From Acanthochlamys bracteata (Eukaryota; Streptophyta; Magnoliopsida; Pandanales; Velloziaceae), in assembly GCA_019914995.1 (NCBI GenBank), contig CM034145.1, forward strand, positions 682,001 to 746,000: 64,000 nucleotides of DNA, read 5' to 3'. The position numbers and the translations under genes are program-made. A model generated the notes under the pieces. That model was not told the DNA's origin, made no database searches, and saw only the letters and a program-made list of their open reading frames with translations. This document shows positions 44,587 to 55,600 of this stretch, one piece after another; position 1 is the first letter of the stretch, and each line of letters opens with the position of its first letter.

Positions 44587-47490
44587 ATGGCGAGCGGTGG
44601 TGGTGGGTTTAATCAGAAAATAGATTATGTATTCAAGGTTGTGTTGATCGGTGATAGCGCTGTTGGGAAATCTCAGCTTCTCGCAAGGTTCGCTAGGAAC
44701 GAGTTCAGTTTGGACTCGAAGGCAACAATTGGTGTTGAATTTCAGACACGGTCCCTTGTAATAGATCACAAAACAGTTAAAGCTCAGATCTGGGACACTG
44801 CTGGTCAGGAAAGGTAACGTTTTCCTCGATCTCTAACTCGTTGGTTTGGATTCTGATTTGTGATTGTTGATTTGATTTAGCTGGATTTGGTTTGTAAGTA
44901 AGAAATAAAAGGGTTTGCTTATTTAGTTGTGTTTGTAGTAAGCATTAATTCAGGTTTTCTTTGTGAATGCTGGTTTTTAATTAGAAGGTAAATTTGTTTA
45001 TTGAATCGGAAATGTCAATAGGACCCAGATTGCCCCGGGTTCTGAATGATTAGATATGCTTGTGTTTTAGAGGAAAATATTTTTTTTACGGTTTTTTGTT
45101 GGAAATTGGTTGCTTGAGTATCTGTATGACTGTATATTGGGCATTGATCGGTCAAGGGAATCTAGGTGTTGACGTTTGGCGTCTAACTTCCTATTTGGAG
45201 AATTCTGCGTTGTATATGAAGTTGGTAGACAGTGTAGTTCTATGTTAATGGATTAAGTACCTTAGCAAATGTAGAAACTCTGTTTCTGCTCATTGAGCTG
45301 AAAGAATTATATGCATCTATGTACATAGACTGGCAGTTGAATTATATGCATCTATGCACATAGACTAGCAGTTGAATGTGCTAGAATTTTTGTTTGTAGG
45401 AATTTTATGGGTAATTGGAGAATCAGAGGACCTCTAGTCTCAAGGTAGTCCTTATTGGTAGCTTTAGAGTTGCTCGTCTTCCCCTAATTTATCGTGTTAT
45501 GTTGTTATGCAAGTTTATTCCTTAAATTGTCATGTACATTAGGGGATGACCTCAGTGTTGCGGATTTTGGTCTTGATCTTTGCTGTGGTGGAGATGTAAC
45601 TGCATCGAGGCTCATTTCAAAATGGAAGAAGTGCATGCTTGTATAGAGTTAGAGGACTATAGTTAAGCTGTTACAATCATCTCAGGTTTTACCCCTCAAA
45701 ATTTTCTGATAGACCCTCCTCTGAGACGTTCTGCAGAATGGCCACCCAATTATGAATGTCCAGATGGCCTAGGAAATCACACTAGTAGAACCATAAGATG
45801 GGATAATTGATGCAGTAGATAGTTTTTCCTGGTTCTGATTAGGAGTGTTCCTCTCTTTTGGGCTAAGAGTGTTGTATTGGCTGAGATCTGAGATCTAAAG
45901 ATAGAAAGTTCAAGATTTTTTTCCTGTAGGAGTGGTAAATATGGGGGACTAATGATATCGCACAAAACAAGGCTATCACAAGTTCTTGCGGTATATGTTT
46001 TCTGTGATAAATTCCTAAAGACAGCTGCACCCACTTAACTTTAGCCGTCACAAGCTCCATGTTGTAACTGTTTTCACTGTCTATGCAGTAGAAGATGGAT
46101 ATGGTGGACATAAGTCTGTATAGATTCTGTCTATCCTAGGATGGAAGTGAGAAAGATGAGATCGCTAAGGTCATAGATCACTTGTTGAGTTGTTTTCTCC
46201 CATTTTTTTTGAGTCTTTAATGCCCTGTCCTTATAGATAATACTTAATTGAGTTGTTGCTGAAGGTCATGCCACATTAATGTGTAGTCTCACAGCTAGGT
46301 GCATTCAAGACACTGCAAGCTACTTGGGTAGACGGTATTGCAGGCATAGGTTTTGGTTTTCTTTGTAGCACAGTAGATCTCTTTTCTTAGAATTTTTGGT
46401 TGATGCATCTCATACCAATGAAATCAGCTAAAGAGGATGGCAGATGCCTGAAATGGTCTGATGACTATGAAATGGTGTTGCTTACTCCCTTATTTACTGC
46501 CTCAGTCCTTGCATTGTATCAGTCCCTTTGTATGTTTGAACTCCCATAACCATTTAAATGCTTGTTGCCTGGGCAAAAATTATGCTTAGGATGCCTCCCC
46601 AAATATTTTATGAAAAGCCTGTATCATTGGACTAAGCTGTAAGAGATGAAGGACCATACTATCTCTTCTGCTTAGTCATCATGAACAAGATGATGCAGAT
46701 TTTATTTGGGTCCAATGGGATACATATTATGGAAATCTTGAGGAGCTTTTCAGTTCTGTAATCAGGAAATCATATTGAAGGAAGCTCTATGGATGATAAC
46801 AAGGTCAAAGATACTGAGACTTTTCTATGACGACCTTTTATCAGCTCCTTTACTATTCCAGAATAGACTGCGACTTCATATAGAAACAGTCATCGTTTTA
46901 TTTATGGACCAAATTCTCAAGTACCTTTTTCGTGACTTCTTGTTATGTTATGCTGATATCTTTTACAGTACATCACAGCTCTTCATTTCTTATTGATTCT
47001 TATGTTGGGAGTTTAGTTTTAGTTCTGAAGTTGCTTTTGTAGGTATAGAGCAGTGACAAGTGCTTATTATAGAGGTGCAGTAGGGGCAATGCTGGTCTAC
47101 GACATGACGAAGCGGCAATCATTTGACCACATGGTGAGGTGGCTGGAGGAATTACGTAGCCATGCTGATAAGAATATCACAATCATGCTTGTCGGGAACA
47201 AATCGGACTTGGGGAGCCTTCGTGTTGTCCCCACAGAAGACGCAAAAGAGTTCGCCCAACGTGAGAATCTCTTCTTCATGGAAACTTCTGCGCTGGAGGC
47301 AACCAATGTTGAGACTGCTTTTCTCACAGTCCTCACTGAGATTTACCGAATTATTAGCAAGAAGAGTCTTGTTGCGAATGATGAATCTGAATCTGGTGGA
47401 AGCTCCAGTCTGCTCAAGAGGACTAAGATAGTTGTACCTGGACAGGAGCTACCAGCCGCCTCCAAATCAACGTGTTGTATGTCTGGTTAA
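44587..47490 (+). CDS. Rab GTPase, RABA4 (Rab11) subfamily
   Basis: Two exons (44587-44813 and 47043-47490) encode 224 residues around a 2.2-kb GT-AG intron that splits the Arg codon after WDTAGQE. All nucleotide-binding boxes are intact: GDSAVGKS (residues 22-29), the switch I Thr in ATIGVEF, WDTAGQE, NKSD and ETSAL. The C-terminus STCCMSG has the two Cys used for geranylgeranylation. The stretch [20 protein letters not shown] with MTKRQSFDH is typical of plant RABA (Rab11-like) proteins, and the N-terminus and hypervariable tail fit RABA4. RABA4 proteins act at the trans-Golgi network in polarised secretion, for example root-hair tips and cell-plate or wall delivery (family knowledge). Intron position fits the family. 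Confidence 0.93.
45304..45373 (+). repeat. 35-bp tandem duplication in the RABA4 intron
   Basis: Two adjacent 35-base units (45304-45338 and 45339-45373) begin 'gaattatatgcatctatg' and end 'agactggcagtt' or 'agactagcagtt'. They differ at only two positions, so the duplication is fairly recent. Each contains the palindrome ATGCAT. Confidence 0.8.
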
Positions 47491-48700
47491 CTACCTGGTG
47501 TAATTTTCGTGTTAGGTTTCAATCTTCTTTCTTTTTTCCTTTTTGCATATTTGGGTTTTTTATAGCACTTTGATGGTTTATGCAGAGGAACTACAAGTAG
47601 CTTGTTTACCATAGATATTTTCTTTTTCTTTATACAATTGAGTCTCAGAAGATATGTAAACATACTGCTCCATTGTTAGATCATAAATGTAATAACGTGT
47701 GATAGAGGAGCGTATCTGTGTAGAATGTAATATTCAAAGGCCTCTGTTAACAAATGTCTCCAGGGTTTTCTGTTTTCCTGCGAGAAAGAATAGCTTGAGA
47801 TTAACAATGTTTAGCTTTGTTTTTCTACTTTTTTTATTTCAATTTTTTATTTTATATTTATTAATAAATATTTTACGATATTTACAAATTTATTTAAAAT
47901 TTAGAAAAAATATTTAAAATTTATATCATAAGATTTTACTATTGACTGATTTTATTATTATGTTTTTGAGATAAAATAATAAAATTTATTTTTTAAAAAG
48001 AGATAAAAATTATTTTTTATTTTAGAAAATTTTTTTGGTAAAGTATTCCTAAATATTTCCAAACAAGAGCCTTGTACCTTGTTTAATCAAGTATCTTCTT
48101 TATCTTCAGCAAAATTTATTAGAAACGTGTTTTAAATATTCGTAATTCTATTTTTTTCTATTAGATTTGAATTTTCGAACAGTTCATATATTTTATTTGC
48201 ATAAAAAACTAAAAACTCTATTTTCATATGTAAAATTTTAGTTTTTACTTTTTTATTTGTACATTGTTAAACATAATTTTATATTTCAATTTTTAATTCA
48301 CTTTTAAAAACTATTAAAATATTTTATAAACTAAATTTTACTTTCAATTTATTTTTCAAAAAATTCTATTTTTTATTTTTTATTTTTTATTTTTACGAAA
48401 CTCAATTACGGATATTTGAACTATTGAGTACAGGTTTTCTCTAATTCGCAAATAGAAGCTTGAAATTGAAATTACCAAGAAGCAAATCACAGCCTCAAAT
48501 GGAAATACGTCTATTTGCAAACTTCCCTCTTTTTCCTGATTCAAAAATTTTGCAAAATTTGAAATTCAAGAACTGTTAATTCATCGCGAAGCACCAGACT
48601 CAATAGCCAATTAGCTATCACGTGTTTTATTATTAATACACAAACGCATTTCCTCTGAATCCGTTCACCGCCTCCCAAACCGAAAACGCAAAATTTCACT
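47491..48700. other. RABA4 3' flank with MITE-like repeats
   Basis: 3' UTR to about 47700, then two A+T-rich stretches. About 47815-48062 resembles family A in block order ('ttcaattttttattttatattt', then 'aaatttatttaaaatttagaaaa'). About 48170-48410 resembles the second A+T-rich type. No gene was recognised. Confidence 0.4.
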
Positions 48701-50412
48701 TTCCTCTCGTTCCATAAATTCAAAATTCTAGACGATAACTAGTTTCCTTCTTTCTAGATTCGTTTGACCAAAAGACACAAAATGAAATTCGAAACGAACT
48801 AGAAGGGGTGAAAAGATTAATTGATTGAGCGAAGAAGTTGACTTGGAGCTGGTAAGAAGTTCTGGGAATTTTTCTTTGAATTTCGATTTGATTGATTTGG
48901 GCGTGTTCTAAAGAAATTTTCATTTCTCCCTAAATTATTTCAGTGAACTATTTTTTTCCTTCTTCGTCTTTGGTTTATTTTGGTACCGAATGTAAAATTT
49001 CGAGAAGAAGTTGAATCGGAGCTGGTAAGAAGTTTCTTCGATTGATATGCGCGTGTTTCGTTCTGGTTTTTAAGAAATTTTGTAACTCCGAAGATGTTGT
49101 TTCTTTTTCTTTTTTCGTAGATTTTTACGCAGAATAGTTTTTTTTTAATTAGGAACTTTATTGGTTTGGGTAAAGTTTTTCTTTCGTTTCTTTATTTCGT
49201 TTTGGTACTGAAATGTAAAATTTTCATCAAGTAGAAGAATCGGAAGTTATTGTTGTTTGGATTGATTCTGTTGAATCCCTTATCGGTTTTCTTAGAATTT
49301 TATGGGTATAAGGGTTTTGAATGCAGTTTTATTGAATGCTTTGGTTGAATCGCTTGGTTTTGCGTATTCTGTTAAGATCGACTTCTGTATTTGTAATAGA
49401 TTTTTGCCTTGATTGTTTATATGCCGTTTATTCTAAATTCGAATGCGTATTAGCACGTATATCAGAAGCAAAAGCTAAATTGGAATCCGTTATATAATTT
49501 GCTTCTGCTCCGATCATGCTTTTGTTGAATAGAAAACACATCAGTAGGCTTAGTTGCAGAAGAGATTAGAAGTGGTGGTGAGAAAGTCTCCAACCGCTCG
49601 AGTAGATTCATTTCGTTAATTATCAGCTTTTGTTTGCATGTTTGGTTGGTTGGTTGGTTGTTTTCTTCTCTCTCATAAACACTTGACGGATGAAATCTTT
49701 ATCAAGAGGAGAAGATCTCACTGTTTCCCATTTAAGAAGCTGAATTCATATTCTGATAAATATTTGAATTATATCATGTTTGTGCAGTTATCTTGAATGT
49801 GGGTAGAGAATTCAGTTAATGAAGTTCAGTTTGGTTTTATTAACTAGTATTACTTGCTTTTTTTTGGATAGAATGGAAAGTGATGTAGCAGAAGAGACCA
49901 GGAAGCAAGGAATTTAACTGATTGATAGCTGGTAAGACAAACTAAGGGACTGAAAATTCATTCATATTCGTTTCTCTTCATGTCCATATGTGTATTCAGG
50001 TGCTTTTTATTATTGTGAAGTTGAGAACATAGGAATAACATATATTGGGCAATCATAATGTTTGTTATTCTGACTGAGAAAAGTTTGCTAAAGCTTTCTT
50101 AATATTGTTTCTAGATCTCTTTTATTTTTCGTTCCTTGTCCTCTCATATTACCAGTTTGATTTTTTTGGCAGAGTATTTGATTTGTTTTGCACTACGAAA
50201 ATAAGAAATAAGCTAGAGCTTCATAGATGATTATTTCTTGTTTGGTTTCTTAGGTACTTGTTTGTCAGGGTATGACATATTAGGAAGTCCAACACAAGGA
50301 ACTAGGCATCTCAAGAATTTTAAAATTTTCATAACTGAATCGAGGAAGCTAATGCATTCTTCTTGTTACATTTATATAAATTTCAGTGCTCTAGTTCAAC
50401 GGGTAGGACATA
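48700..50412 (+). other. Leader-like region upstream of the POLYCHOME-like remnant
   Basis: T-rich, intron-like plus-strand sequence with several donor-like GTAAGA sites after 'ggagctg' or 'atagctg' (about 48850, 49027 and 49931). It could be the old multi-exon 5' UTR of the cell-cycle gene. No open coding exon was recognised. Confidence 0.3.
48823..49245 (+). repeat. Degenerate tandem repeat with splice-donor-like core
   Basis: Two units start with a form of 'gaagaagttga-t-ggagctg', followed directly by GTAAGAAGTT. They lie at about 48830 and 49000. Each unit ends 'ttggtac-gaa-tgtaaaattt' (ending at about 48999 and 49228). A third partial start 'aagtagaagaatcgg' follows at about 49232. The repeated part resembles a leader exon with its donor. 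The segment lies upstream of the POLYCHOME-like remnant. Confidence 0.55.
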
Positions 50413-50855
50413 ATGTTTACACCGAGGAGAGAAATGATGCCTGGAGGAGGAGGAATTGGAGTGGTGGTGGATGGGTTCTTTATCAGACGATTAGCATCTC
50501 CACTTGGTCCTACTTCTCGTAGGGCTCTAATGCCCACCCATAGACAACAAAGAGAACATCCACGCCTGCTGCAATAACAGATGCAGGAGGAGCCCCTTGC
50601 CTGAGTGGTTCCCTCGTACCCCACTTCGAGACATCACTGTAATTGTGAACGTGAGTAGAATTCGAGCATTCAGCAGGTAATGTTCTAACTCTCGCAGATT
50701 CTGCAGCGGATGCTTCGAAGCCATATGAGCCTAAATGTAACCTGCTGACCTCGATTGATGAGATTGAGAAGGCTGTCATGGCGAATATGAAGAGGATTGC
50801 AAAGGAGCCTGCTAAGAAGCCTACCCGAACAAAGACCCTTTTATCCATGCGGTAA
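50413..50855 (+). pseudogene. POLYCHOME/UVI4/GIG1-like APC/C inhibitor remnant
   Basis: Pieces in shifting frames match the plant POLYCHOME/UVI4 and GIG1/OSD1 family, plant-specific inhibitors of the anaphase-promoting complex that control endoreduplication and meiotic exit. From the ATG at 50413: IGVVVDGFFIRRLASPLG and SRRALMPTHRQQRE (frame 1), then TPAAITDAGG, then LPEWFPRTPLRDITVIVN, then LLTSIDEIEKAVMANMKRIA and RTKTLLSMR with stop TAA at 50853-50855. The family's LPxWYPRTPLRDIT core and terminal Met-Arg tail are both there. The frame switches near 50560, 50595 and 50652. The roughly 85 residues that normally separate the PRTPLRDIT core from the SID-EKAVM tail are reduced to about 25, and the gap is too short for an intron. 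It is a decayed host gene, shortened and probably non-functional. An unusual intact variant with tiny introns is unlikely. Confidence 0.68.
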
Positions 50856-51075
50856 GGGCTTGTTCACTATAGGTTAAATTCACTTTTTCAAAAATGAGTT
50901 TAAAAATAAAATTAAAAATTAAAAATATTTAATAAAAAATATTATTTTATAATTATGTAATATTATTTTAAAAAATAAATTTTTAATAAAAATAATTTAT
51001 TTTAATTTCTTAATTTATTTTTTATTAAAAGTGAGTTTAAAAAAATTGAGTTTGAAGGGGTATATAAACAAGATC
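50856..51075 (+). mobile_element. Tourist-like MITE (family B, copy B2)
   Basis: A 220-base A+T-rich element with ends 'gggcttgttcactata' and, reversed, 'gatcttgtttatatacc', flanked by TAA on both sides (50853-50855 and 51076-51078). A 3-bp TAA target site and GGGC-TGTTT ends are typical of PIF/Harbinger-derived Tourist MITEs. The left TAA is also the stop codon of the POLYCHOME-like remnant. Confidence 0.75.
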
Positions 51076-51078
51076 TAA

Positions 51079-52034
51079 GTGAAACACTTTGTTTCAGAAG
51101 CTCAAATGAAGAAGTAGAAAGCTCTACAGTGTGATTGATCGCCGACGAGTCAAGTCAGCTCCTTGCTGCAAGCTTAAGCTGTGAGACCAAGTGAGCTCCG
51201 CTTGGTTTCAACACAATACTCTTATCAGTTTGCAGAATTCAGGTAAGTTCTTCTCGTGTCAAGTATCACGCTGGTTTAGTGCTTTCTTCTTAGTGTAATT
51301 GGCTCCAGGTTCTGTGAACCTTTGGGGAAACCTGGGAGCTATTTGTTTGTGAATACCTGTGTAACATTAAATTTTTCTAGGACTTAGGGGACTTTCAATT
51401 TCGTATCCGTGTCATCTTCAGACCCTCCCACTCCACTCCACTCCAAAACTTATCTAAAATCGCTATCACAATTCCCGTCGTCGCCCGGCGATCGGAATAT
51501 TCTGCACTGTTCAATTAAAGATCGGAAATGCAGTTACCAATGGTAGACTTAGATCCTTACCTCTCGATCACCGGAGAGATCCCACTGCTAGTGAAGAAAA
51601 GGTGGGTATTTTTGTTTGCTTAAAGAGTATACCGAACTCTTCGAGAGGAAAGACTTTACTGCCGAAGTGGTTGTAATTGAGCTGGTAGTCAGTGACTTGT
51701 CCGGAGGGATCACTTTCAGAAGGTGCGTTGTTGGCGGCCGCCGTTGTCAACGAAGGTGAACGAGACGAAAGCGCGCATTAGTCGGTTGATGTTGTTGGAA
51801 TTTACATTCGTCGTGCTGTTAATATGTTTATATGTGCGTTAATAGTCCCTTCCCAATTCGTGTATTTTACCTACTACAGTATTAGGACTACACCTATTAT
51901 ACTAGCAATTTTAGGACGCATATACTTAGGATGCACTTCAACGGCTGTCGTAGATGAACAGAAGTTTCTAGACTTCTAAAATTTGAGAAGACATCTGATG
52001 ATTTTATAAGAACTTAATCGTTGCAAAAGCTACC
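51079..52034. other. 3' flank and spacer
   Basis: The part to about 51250 may be the old 3' end of the POLYCHOME-like gene. At 51540-51790 a G+C-richer patch holds a minus-strand open frame (51568-51750; ESDPSGQVTDYQLNYNHFG) that looks coding in composition but was not recognised. Confidence 0.35.
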
Positions 52035-52258
52035 GAGAGCATTTGAAAGTATTTTTTAAATAATTTTTTTTAAACATAAAATATTTTTAAGTTTTTAAAA
52101 AATAATTTTTTTAATTCTAAAATAATAAAAATATATAATAAAAAATTTCACTATTTATAATTTTTTATAATTTTTAATTTTTAAATAATTATAAAATATA
52201 TATTAAAAACTAAATAAATAAAAAAATTATTTTTAATAAGCTGAACCAAACGCACCTA
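52035..52258 (-). mobile_element. MITE family A, copy A7 (reverse orientation)
   Basis: The right end 'gctgaaccaaacgcacc' and the interior 'aataataaaaatatataataaaaaa' match A1 and A3. The left end is worn, so the start is approximate. Confidence 0.5.
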
Positions 52259-52306
52259 TCAATCTCTCACTATAGAAAGCAGGCAGGTGCTGCCACTGAA
52301 CTATGG

Positions 52307-52573
52307 AGGCGCTTAGAATTACTTATAAAATAAAATTTTTATAAAATAAAAAATATTTTTATTTTTTTTAAAAAATAAAGTATAATTTTTTTACTTCAAA
52401 AAAAAATAATAAAAATATATAATAAAAAAATTTTATTTTGTAAAATTTTTTTACACTTTCTAAATTTTTAAATAAATTTTTTATATATAAAATATATATT
52501 AAAAAACGTGAAATAGAGAAAAGTTGAAAAAAATTAATAATCAGCTTTTGAAACGGGGAACCAAACAGCGCCT
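52307..52573 (-). mobile_element. MITE family A, copy A8 (reverse orientation)
   Basis: Begins 'aggcgcttagaattacttat' and ends 'aaccaaacagcgcct'. The terminal 7 bases AGGCGCT/AGCGCCT are perfect inverted repeats. Length is 267 bases and the interior is collinear with A1. It lies 49 bases from A7 in the same orientation, just beyond the 3' end of SSRP1. Confidence 0.7.
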
Positions 52574-52686
52574 ACACCCTTGCAAAAATAGTTAAGCAAG
52601 TAAACAACAATTGCGATTACAAAATGTATAATTATATCTCACAAAAACCTTTTATGTTAGCGTTATTGAGACTTGACAATGGGTAC

Positions 52687-55600
52687 TTAGTCACTTGGGG
52701 ATCCGTTTCCAGAACCAATGTTGGTGGCGGCAGAACTACCTTTGTATCCAGCCATGGCTTCCTTGTATCTCTTGGCATCAGCTTTTGCCATAGATTCATA
52801 GGGTTCTTTCTCTTCAGCTGTTAACAGAAAACATGAATGAAATCATGCCCTGGAGCGTTTAATGAACATGAATAGGTTATGATACAACAAATTCTATTTG
52901 CTAACTACTTCAAATTATACCTGACATCTTCTTCCACTTTTCACCAAGAGCTCTCCCAACATCTGTAAATGACATTCCAGGATTGGCTTTTTTCAGATTC
53001 TGCAATATGAAGTTCTCACTTGTCAATTAACTCGAGAGGGAAGACATAAGAAAGACGATTAGAGTAACCCTAATAATGCATCCTGCTCCTAAAAGGAAGG
53101 CGAAGGATAAATCACTTCGAATATCAGAAATGAGATCAGATGCAGAGTTCAGCAATCAAACAGGTACTATCCTTACAAAACTTTGTAACTGAAAGATGCA
53201 AACAATCCTCTTGCCACAGAGATAACTGCGTCGATTTGTTGTATTCAAGTAAGGGTAAAGAATTCCAGGAACATGTAACTTACTTCTCTCTCAGTATTTG
53301 AGAAAAACATGAAGCCTGACATTGCCCTTTTCGGTGCATTAGGATCTTTGGCCTTCTTTGGCTTCCTCTTCTTTGAGCCTCCATCTTCTCCATCTACAGA
53401 TTTTCTCTTAGTAGATGGTGCCTTTGTAGCCGTAACATCTTTCTTAACTCTCTTTGCAGGTTTCTTGAAAAACAAAAAGGAAATTTGTCAAATAAAACTA
53501 AACAAATTCAGAACTCAGTTTTATTTTCATGTGACAATATTTACTTGCTATACTGAAACATGAAAATTGGGACACACGTAAGACGGAAATAGAAAAGAAA
53601 TAAAGAACACATACTTCATCCCCACCATCACTAGCATCAGATTCTTCATCACCAGAGTCATCAGTAGGGGATCCCTCATCATCTTCTTCAGCGACAAAAT
53701 CCTCATCCTGCAATTACTAGTAACTGTTAGTGATCTACAAAATTGTACATCTGCGAATACTTCATATCTAGAAAAGGATCAATTGACCTCCTCATCACTC
53801 TCATCACCAGCCTGGTTCTTTATTCTCTCAAGATGAGGATCAACAGCATCATCATCAGCATCTTGCAGAACAGAAGTTACTCCTTTTGTAGTCGGTGCAT
53901 CACCAAGGTTCATGATCTTGAGTCCTTTCCCACTTCAAAGAGTAAAACTAAGTTAGAAAGCGAAAGGGAAAACAAAGTCTCTGAAATATTTAGAACCACC
54001 ACTTACCTAATGAAGTCAAAAAGGCCATGATATTCATTTCTCTGAATGTTCCTGAACTGATGTTCTTGATCATTTTTCAATTTCACAAGAAGATCAAAAT
54101 ACTGAGATGAAACACTCGAACCTCCGGCACCATGTCGTTGGAATTCAACATACTCAATCTGCAATGCGGGAAGCAATAAAAGGCAGTTATGTAAGAGCAG
54201 AATGTAATTCCTGGCCTAACATGCAAGATACATGACAATGCAACAGGTGTTTGGCAAAATATTACCTCATCATCAAGGATGAGAGTTGGTGGTTTAGGCA
54301 AAAAGAAGAAGCATTTGTCAAGCGGATACAACAATCCATCTTCAGCTTTCAAAGATGACTTCACTGCATATCCATCTTGGCAGCTGCGGAAACCTCCTGG
54401 CCTTGTAACTTTAGAACCAGACAAAGCATGCAAGATTCTTGTGAATTCTTCATGTATAAGCCCCTAAAGAAAAGTACCATCAGCGGTAAAACAGTAACCT
54501 TGAAACATCCACACAATATAAGATGCAAAACAGCCGAATCGTGACATACTGGACTTATGAGAAAACAATATGCAAGAGCGATGTAGCTAGCTCGTAAAAA
54601 CAATGTTTGCATGGATTAGTATTTACGTCAGCCAGAAGACCAGCCAAAAGTTCATGCTTACAACAGCTGCCTTTTAAGCTTCAAATGAACCTTTACAAAA
54701 CTGAAAATCCACTAATTCTAACAACACAAAGCTCCTTAACGTATTACCTTGTATGGTATCTCTGACAACTTGTTTTTGTATTTGGTTTGTAGCAACTCCT
54801 CACTAATTGAAAGTTCACCTTCAATAACTGTTTCCATTTCAAACTGCAACAGCCAACAATCTTAGACATATAAGCATACAACATCTCTTCGAAATAGCCA
54901 AAACTTAAGGGGAGTGCTAAGACACAACCTGAATAACAATATGAGGGTACAATGTTTGCCCTTTTCGAATGGGTGGATCAAGAGTGATAACAACAAAAGT
55001 AAATGGCTGCTTGGACTGCATTTTGAAGAAAGAAAAACACAAGTCTCAGTATCTAAAAAATTAAAGCATTGCTCTACTTAGCATTCAAATAAGGAATATA
55101 AGCCAGTACGAATGCCAAGATGTAAATAAAAAATAGCAACTTCATGGTAACAGTCATTTCCTCAAGCCAAATATGATTTAAACAATAAAGAACAACAAAC
55201 ACCTTCGGCAGTCGAAAAAGTCTGACAATACTGCTGTATTGGATCTTAAAATCGTTGGCCTGTCCTTGGAGCCGCAAGAATGAAAGGTGAAGCTCAATAT
55301 TGTAACGCCCCCTACAATGGAAGCATTTTATATTAGTTCTTTATATAAGAAATTGAGTATGGGCCTGCCTATAAATAGATCATGGTTATTGCAAAAGCTT
55401 AGGCTAGAATAACAGATATACAAAAGAAACTCCTGATTCATAATAGAAAGACTTGTCATTCATAGTAGAAAGCTTTGTCCATGAGATTGATGATAAATAG
55501 CTTTTACAAAGCAGCTATGCACTACATGGCTACAATAGAGTAACAGAATCGGTGGCAATACCTTGGTGTAAGAATTGCGATTCCATCAAATGTAACAACA

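Noticed and set aside
45060-46996. Short open frames inside the RABA4 intron
   Set aside because: Intronic, no recognisable domains, frames end at random.
50510-50848. 112-codon minus-strand frame opposite the POLYCHOME-like remnant
   Set aside because: The plus strand carries clear family motifs here; the minus frame is antisense and has no recognisable domain.
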